Shown one piece after another: positions 57,792 through 64,000 of a stretch of DNA of 64,000 bases (its first letter is position 1; each line of letters starts with the position of its first letter). The DNA is from Blepharisma stoltei. Its lineage: Eukaryota; Ciliophora; Heterotrichea; Heterotrichida; Blepharismidae. The notes under the pieces were generated by a model. The model saw only the letters and a program-made list of their open reading frames with translations, did no database searches and had not been told where the DNA came from. The translations under genes and the position numbers were made by a program. The stretch is from NCBI GenBank assembly GCA_914767885.1, contig CAJZBQ010000013.1, positions 1,054,001 through 1,118,000 on the forward strand, in the 5' to 3' direction.

Positions 57792-58766
57792 TTAATTTGC
57801 TAATGCTAGGCCAATTCGCAATTTTTTGAAGTCAAAAACTGTGTAAACTTTTCGTAAAAAGGTGTCTCCAAGAACTATCAAAGGACCTTTAGGAGCTGGG
57901 ACATCCAATGGCATTAATGCTAGTGAGCATCTATGATGGCTAAAAGTGACATAATCATATTTTTCAAATGTGTATAGCTCATTACCAATCTGAAACGAAA
58001 TTTTTGGCAGTAAATCTATATTAGAGCAGTCATGCTTTATATGTAATAAAATTGATAAATCTTCTATTAACTCAGAAGGAGCTGCAATAACAGAAGTCCC
58101 AGTGTCCAGCACAGCTGGACAATTCCCCCTTTGTGTAATTAAACTTTGGCAAACCCCTATTGGCATGCCATTGATTTTTATATCCTGCAAAGAAATTTGC
58201 CAGTACTCTTTACTCGTCACTGGGTAATAAGTGATATTTCCTAGGAATTTTTTATTATTTATTGACCCAATTAGAAGTTCTCCATTATCCCCATCATCTT
58301 TTCCAAGAGAAATCGACAAAATATTTTCCGAAAGAATCCCTTTATCTTTAATTGTTTTCAAAATATTCGGTCATTCCGAATCCTGAGGAATACCCAGCCC
58401 TACAATTCCAGCAAACGGCAAAAATTCAAAAATGTTCCCTATTTCTGAGTTTACAAGGCCAATATTAAGATTTTCTATCATCAGGTCTCCGATTTCAATA
58501 TTTTCTTTTATCAAATCTCCTTGGATTATCCCGCTTCCATACTCAACCTCGAAGCTCATATTTAGCTCTTTTATTGTGTCAGATTTATCAGGATCATATG
58601 TTTTATGCTTTTTACATCCTCTTGATGTGCAATATTTTGAGGCAACCCAGAGGTGGTTTGATCCTGTGTCAAACATAACTTTTATTGTTTGGCCTCCGAC
58701 TTTAATTTCTCCATAATGCTGTAAGTTTTCATATACCGTTATAGGTAGATTAATGGAAAATTCCAA
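57792..58766 (-). CDS. Pepsin-family aspartic protease, ~325 aa, start uncertain
   Basis: Two catalytic triads: VMFDTGSNHLWV and AVLDTGTSVIAAP; flap region YGSGIIQGDLI; Cys pair CTSRGC; C-terminal VLGDTFLRKVYTVFDF. TGA 58371 is Trp (DSEWPNIL). A lysosomal or secreted digestive enzyme is likely. No in-frame ATG was found upstream of 58766; a signal-peptide-like frame MIFILYFLNF begins at 58819 in another frame, so an indel in the A/T run at 58790-58806 or a very small intron is suspected. Confidence 0.88.
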
Positions 58767-59206
58767 TATAAAATTGTGTGTATAATATGAAAATTTAAAA
58801 AATAAAGGATAAATATCATAAAATTAATTTGGCATGCAGGAGTTTAGATGCTGAGTTCCCAATTTAATATAGTTATAAAGAGGAATTCCAATACAAGCTT
58901 GTATGAGTAATAAAATTGGCTCAATATTTTACTCAAAAAATTATTTAATAAAATAATCATTTATTTTTTTAAATCCTATAAAATTATCATTTCGCTCAAA
59001 AAATAATTTCTTTCCATTACTCAATGCAAATTTCCTGTAACTTAAACTCCCATAAAGCTTCACCTTAAACAGGGATAGAAAATCCAACCAAAACTCTTAA
59101 TCCTAGCCAATAAAAATTGCTTAACCCTAGTTCTTTGAAAAAGAAATTTTTCTCTCTTAAACTTTTAAATCTATATGCATTTATTATAATCATTTAACCT
59201 TGGCTC

Positions 59207-59748
59207 TTATCCAATATTGGCTTCTGGTGGGTGATACTTCTTGATATGATTTTTCATCATGTATTTGTTATATATCCCTTTTAAACTGAGCTAAAACTTT
59301 TAAATTCTCTATTAATTTCCTATAAAAAATCATATAAAACAGAATAAACCATCATCCCGCATTTAGTGCATCTTACTCTTGTAGACTTGTCATGCACTTG
59401 CTTTATATGGAAATTCAAAGCATTTTGGTGCTTAAATGCTCGGCCACACTGAGTGCATAGTGACGTTTTTTCAAAATGAGTGTGAGCTTTTCCTATATGC
59501 TGATGCAGTCCCCGCTTGCCTTGGAAACTCATAGAGCAACAAGTATAAGCCAAATCGTCAGGATTTTCGAAGTTCTCTTCAGGCAGAGATGGGATTTCTT
59601 GCCCCTGAGAAGAATCCATCAGATTGCTGAGGTACATCCAATTTAGGCAGATGTACTGAAGCATCGCTGCGATATTCTCGTTTAACTCTTGGAAACTTTT
59701 TTGGCTATCATTTTGATGGGTTGGAGAGCTTGTAAATTTTGAGTCCAT
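59207..59748 (-). CDS. C2H2 zinc finger protein, 155 aa, one IES
   Basis: Minus strand, ATG 59748. Fingers: degenerate CCSMSFQGKRGLHQHIGKAH, canonical CTQCGRAFKHQNALNFHIKQVH, and a third, CTKCGMMVYNKYMMKNHIKKYH (each as one motif), completed only after removal of the IES at 59271-59344; then HPPEANIG-TAA. 156 codons. Nucleic-acid binding expected. Confidence 0.85.
59271..59344 (-). other. IES in the C2H2 gene, 74 bp
   Basis: Sits inside the third finger; excision supplies the two His ligands. Confidence 0.9.
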
Positions 59749-59759
59749 GATTGTCTATT

Positions 59760-60637
59760 TATAATTATAATTTAATAGACTTTTTGTGATAGAAAAAAAA
59801 AATTTTTATTAGCTGAATAATATTTTTTAAGGGTCGTGAATAAAACAGGAATTATTTTATATGAGATTTCAGACTGAAAGAAATTTTTGTTGCCCAAGAT
59901 GGCAGTAGAGATAAATTTATGTTCGCAGAAACCCATAAAAAGACTTTGGGATTAAAAGAAAGGGCTTGGGATTAGGTTTGTGATTCTGAGAAAAGAAATG
60001 TATATTATTGGTATAAGAATTAAATATAAGCAGATCAATTGAAATTTTACGTGAAAGAATTATGGCTGATTAATTGGGATTGGGAGGTTTTAAAAGTTTT
60101 TTTTATGATTCTTAAAATCAATATGGAATTTTTTAGGGAGCATCAAGATTAGGTAATAAAATATTTAAAACAAATTAATATGGAAATAGATGATTTAAAT
60201 TTAAAATTTATTGCAGAAAGCTACCAATTTAAAAGACTGACTTTGCAACCAATTACTCTTATTAGATAGGTAAAATCTATTAGATTTTTTGCAGAAGATT
60301 GACTAAAATTTTTAATTAGTTCAGTAATAAGTATAATAATACATTAAGAATAAAGCCAATAGATAAATTCTATTGTATATGGCTTAAAAATCTGCATAAA
60401 CTGAATTATCAGAATTTTATTGCAAATCTATTGGTTCTAATTTCATAAAAATAGTTTTTCCACTTTCATTCAAAACTTAGACAACTATTACAAAGTAAAT
60501 TCAACTCTCTGTCTTCATAATAAAATTAAATTTTAGCCTAATAAAACCCTTTAATATTTTGCCTTCTTTCTTTACCTTTAAGAACCATATTTAAAAGATA
60601 TTTATATGATTTTTTATCAACCCAGATAATTTTAGTT
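59760..60637. other. Intergenic, nothing certain
   Basis: About 880 bp AT-rich between divergent genes. A short GCCCAAGATGGCAG near 59895 resembles the GC-rich repeat tails, but no element could be delimited. Confidence 0.45.
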
Positions 60638-62274
60638 ATGGCTACACAATATATCCAAGGTCTCATTTCAGATGCAAATTTTTCTGAAGAAATTATTGAT
60701 GCTGTAAAAGGCTCAATGGATAACTTATTTTGTGATTTTTCAGAACAAATAAATTCAAATCCCAAATTATTAAATCATGTCAGGCAGAGATTTAAATCGA
60801 AACAGCCAAAAATTCAAGCAGAAGAAACGGTGCAGGTCCAATGATCGTGCACTTTTGATAGTGTGCATTTCATCGAGGTGCATTTGGTTGAAACCTTTTG
60901 ATAGTGAGACTTTTGACTGAAAAACAGTTAAATTTCGACCAAATGCACACTATTTAAAAATTTTCGACCAAATGTACTTTGATAAAATGAACACTATCAA
61001 AAATACATTGTCATTGGCATGGAGCTGAAGAAACACCTCCAAAGCCAAAGGCTGTAATGGATAAAATAACAAGGGATTTACAGCTTATAGAGCATCATGT
61101 AAAAACTGATCTCAATAAAGAATTTACAAAAAAGCTTAAAGAAGAAAGACTTGAGCGCGAGCGTCGGCATCGAGAAAGAGAAGAAAAATACACAAAAAAA
61201 CTTTTAGAAGAAATTGGCTCAAAACAAAAAGAACGTGAAGAGTTCCAAAAGTTCCAAGAAATGGAAAAACAAAGAAAAATCGAAGAACAAAAGCTAAAAG
61301 CTGAAGAAAGAAAAAAAGATATAGAAAGCAGAAAAGAAATAGGAATAAAAGAATATAAAAAGGTAACAAGCAGCAAGCCTCTATTTAAACAAATGGAAGA
61401 TAAATTCAATCAACAAGTCCTAATGCCAGCGCTTGAAAAGAAAAAAGCTGAGCTTGCTAAAAAAAGAATGCTTTTCCAGCCAATAAATCCACAAGAAATA
61501 TATGAGCATTCCAAAAAAGTCAATGAAATTCGTAGAGAACAAGAACAACGCCGCCAAAAAGAAATTATCCAGCGTTCTTTAGAAGAGCAAGTAAATTATT
61601 TTTCTAAAAATTTTCAGACACATTTTACAGCAGCAGTCATTGAAGAAGACAGAAAAAAACGAGAAGAAGCTGAAAAATCGAAAGGAGATTTAATAAACAG
61701 AAAATTAAAAATGATGCAGTACGCAGACCTTGTCAAAGAAATGTTCCAACCTACTGTTGACAAAGCTAAACAAGTAGAAATCGAAGAAAGGCTTGAAAAA
61801 CGAAAAAAACAGAAAAAAATCATAAATAAAACTAGTGTAAAAAGCTTTTCAGGGAAAGAGTCAGAAATTGAAAATCAAGAAACTGTCTCTGAAGGGGTTT
61901 TAGCGAAGCCGACAAAATGGAAAAAAAATCCTTTAAAGATGCCTGAAAAACCGTCCTTGAAAAAAGAATTCGCTAAAATTGATTATTTGGCAGAAATGAG
62001 AAAAAATCAAGAAAATCAGGAAAAATTGGCAGAAAAGCCTGTTAATTGGCAGCGGGAACTGGAAGATGAAAATTTATCAATAGAAGAAAAAGCGAATAGG
62101 ATCAGACATAAAGCAGAATTAATAGAAAAAAAGGCGAGGATTCAAGAGTTTAATATAGGCAAGCTGAATCCTCAAAACCAGCAAGGTCTGAAAGCTACAG
62201 AGCAGGTAAATGATATGATTATTGAGTCAATTAAAGCGAAGCTTGCTTTGCTTCAACAAGTAACTGGTAAATAA
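60638..62274 (+). CDS. Coiled-coil protein, 476 aa, split by an E element
   Basis: ATG 60638, TAA 62272-62274. From residue ~80 a long Lys/Glu/Arg coiled coil (LKEERLERERRHREREEKYTKKL; EEFQKFQEMEKQRKIEEQKLKAEERKK), later PTKWKKNPLKMPEKP. Probably cytoskeletal or ciliary; family not recognised. The E element 60829-61026 plus one GAAGAAAC copy is removed to give KIQAEETPPKPKAVMDK and 477 codons. Confidence 0.7.
60821..61034 (+). mobile_element. E-family element, copy 3, with 8-bp direct repeat
   Basis: GAAGAAAC at 60821-60828 and 61027-61034 flank GGTGCAGGTCCAATGATCGT...GTCATTGGCATGGAGCT (198 bp). Same ends and inner GATAGTG(T)GCATTT blocks as copies 1 and 2. Confidence 0.88.
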
Positions 62275-62296
62275 TTTTTAAAATAAAATAAAGCGC

Positions 62297-63918
62297 TTAG
62301 CTTACAATACGGAACCCTGAACTGCGAATTGGCCTAGCGCCAGGAGTAGACATTCTGGAAGATACTGAAACTTTGTCAGAATTTGGCCTTGACACCTGGG
62401 AAATTGGTCTGGAAACCTGTTTTTCGCTTGTTTGCCGGAATTCTGGGGAAGTTTTATTGAATGAGCTTACTCCAATTTTTATGTCAAATTTATATAAATA
62501 AATTTATTAAATTAAAAATATGAGGAAGATTAGCAAATTTTCAGTTTTCTGGCCATTTTCACTTTGTGCTTGGCTCATCGCTCTCTGCCAAAGTGACGCA
62601 GCTGGCTTAGTTAATGGATCATATAGTTTTTCTGAATCTTTTCCTTGAAAAGCTGCATTATTTATAATATTGTACCCTCTATATCTGGTCTCCATAAACC
62701 TCTCATGCCTGATTCTATTCAGAGTCTGCTCGTTAACTTTATCATCTAAAACCACATCTTTCTCCTTTACCTCTTTTTCATAGTCATATCTTGCATTATA
62801 TCTTTGTTTAGCCATTTTCTTTTTCATATCAATTTCCTGCAATCTTTTTTCATCAACTACTCTCATATTAATAGGTTGATACAACGTCCTTATAAATAAA
62901 TATGGCGTCCTTGGCCAGGCCATCAACCTTGGGCACATATTTGATTATATCAGACAAGGCTTCGTCAACTCAGAAATGGACAAAAATGATAGGTAAGCAA
63001 TTCTGGCATTGTGTGGAGCCTAGCCATTGTCCGCTTTCAGGGTTGGATTTTATCTTAAAGGAAAGCGAGGGATTGGAACTGGAAAGGGGAAGTCCAGAAG
63101 GTCTACAGGCAACGCGTAAACCAATCAGGCAAATCTCTAGGAAACCACCTTCAATTAAAAAGATACAACGCCCCCTCACTGTATTTTACCCCATTTGGCA
63201 ATTTTTCTATTTGGTCTTTTCCATGGACTTTTTCTCTTTCTTCACGGATTTTCTGAAATTCTTCTTCCTTATCTGGGTCAACGTAGCTTACAGTTACAGG
63301 GTCAAAGCTATGGGTTTTCCAAAATAACTCAGCAGCTTGCTGCTTATAAGCTTCTTTATCAATGGTTGATTTTTCATCATGATGCTGCAGATATCGGTTT
63401 GTGATTATATCAAAATCTCTATATTCAACTGCACAAATTTTATAAGTCTGAGGCTTGACTTCAGGCCGTGGAGGCCGCTGCTCTGGAGGTAAGAAATGAT
63501 GGTCTGCAAAATCCAGGCACGAAATTATATTGTAATCTGCCTTAGTGTTATTTCCAAGCCTCCTGCGCTTATAGTCAGGCACTTTTTCTTCAGGGTAGCC
63601 TGGAAGTCCTTCTAAGCCTTTTAGCTTACTTTCTAGGTTTACGACATCAAAAGTCTGCTCATAGCGAAGAGCTCTGTCTTTATTTTTTGCTAAAGTGTCG
63701 ATAAAACGGTCTTGTTCGATTTCTTGGACTTTTTGTTCAACTTCAGGACTTGTATAGACTTGGAGGATTGGATTATAACGACTTTCAAGCTCTCTTATGT
63801 CAGAATGCCGGACTCGGACAACAGGAGGAGGGTTAGTTCAGGGAAGGTTGGCTTTTTTGTAGGAGTAGTCCTGCATCATTTGTTTCCATTCTTCAGTTGC
63901 AGTTTGTTCCATTTGCAT
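62297..63918 (-). CDS. Conserved-looking hypothetical protein, 428 aa, two IESs
   Basis: Minus strand, ATG 63918, TAA 62299-62297; 429 codons exactly after removing 284 and 51 bp. No domain named. Features: charged helical segments (EEFQKIREEREKVHGKDQIEK; DEKRLQEIDMKKKMAKQRYNARYDYEKEVKEKD, split), HHFLPPEQRPPRPEVKPQ, RHERFMETRYRGYNIINN, and a Ser/Arg/Pro-rich tail ending SSGFRIVS. Tail-to-tail with the coiled-coil gene (22 bp apart). An axonemal or basal-body role is only a guess from composition. Confidence 0.7.
62480..62530 (-). other. IES in the 428-aa gene, 51 bp
   Basis: Shortest IES here. Excision reads KTENLLKIGVSSFNKTSPEF. Confidence 0.8.
62880..63163 (-). mobile_element. SINE-like IES in the 428-aa gene, 284 bp
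   Basis: Direct repeat GATACAACGTCC (62878) / GATACAACGCCC (63162) around GC-rich DNA starting AAATAAATATGGCG. Excision at TA reads GVKYSEGALYQPINMRVV. Confidence 0.88.
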
Positions 63919-64000
63919 TTTGGTTTATATGGTAATATAAAAAGTGAATAATAAGGCGATGCATGTGAAATTTTGCAATCGAAATTTTTTCTTCTGAGCT

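Noticed and set aside
61095-61409. Phe/Ser/Leu-rich minus-strand 'membrane' ORFs
   Set aside because: Shadows of the Lys/Glu coiled-coil gene at 60638-62274.

Overview
The window looks like germline (micronuclear) DNA of a heterotrich ciliate that reads TGA as tryptophan, most likely Blepharisma. Three lines of evidence support this. (1) Every conserved gene has TGA exactly where its family has Trp (GSK3, PKA, OSR1/SPAK kinase, cyclin, transporters), while TAA and TAG remain stops. (2) Spliceosomal introns are 15-16 nt, GT...AG; nine were found in six genes. (3) Most genes are broken by AT-rich insertions. When these are removed between two TA dinucleotides, keeping one TA, the reading frame and the family alignment are restored. 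These are internal eliminated sequences (IESs); about 37 were placed, from about 50 to 1322 bp. The genus name is inference; the code, introns and IESs are read from the sequence.

Layout. 0-6.2 kb: an MPN-domain gene with a decayed copy upstream, an acidic ORF hit by a 5'-truncated LINE, and an HExxH protein. 6.4-12.8 kb: mitochondrial-type BCAT (IES-split), m-AAA (FtsH/AFG3) protease with four IESs, a RING-like gene. 13.9-17.1 kb: small genes and an intact GSK3. 17.6-25.1 kb: START-like lipid-binding gene, SPAG6/PF16 (three IESs), a 129-residue ORF, a cyclin. 26-30 kb: auxin-efflux-type transporter beside a piggyBac-like transposon with ~805-bp inverted repeats. 30-39 kb: OSR1/SPAK-like and PKA-like kinases 23 bp apart, a CCCH protein, a jacalin-like protein, a multipass membrane protein, DPH3, and much repeat DNA. 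39.4-56.3 kb: two large paralogues that join WD40 repeats to a TRP-like ion-channel domain, with a secreted protein, CNOT10 and a prostaglandin-reductase-like enzyme between them. 56.3-64 kb: sorting nexin, pepsin-like protease, C2H2 protein and two coiled-coil proteins.

Repeats. One MITE family (M1, ends ACTCCCCC...CTCCGTGAGCGAAC) is present in about 15 copies, at least seven inside coding regions. Two other elements keep the ACTCCC/GAAC frame but have a different core. Other classes are palindromic elements with AATTGCCC-like ends, GC-rich SINE-like retroposons with 11-18 bp target duplications, and a ~190-210 bp family (E) in three genes that has 8-9 bp direct repeats instead of TA ends. 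Insertions are often nested.

The genes do not form a functional pathway. They are ordinary ciliate housekeeping, ciliary and signalling genes packed tightly, often 20-110 bp apart once IESs are removed. The germline copy is readable only after DNA elimination. A few junctions keep a one-base frame discrepancy (m-AAA, START, CNOT10, reductase, cyclin), probably homopolymer errors in the assembly or true germline mutations.
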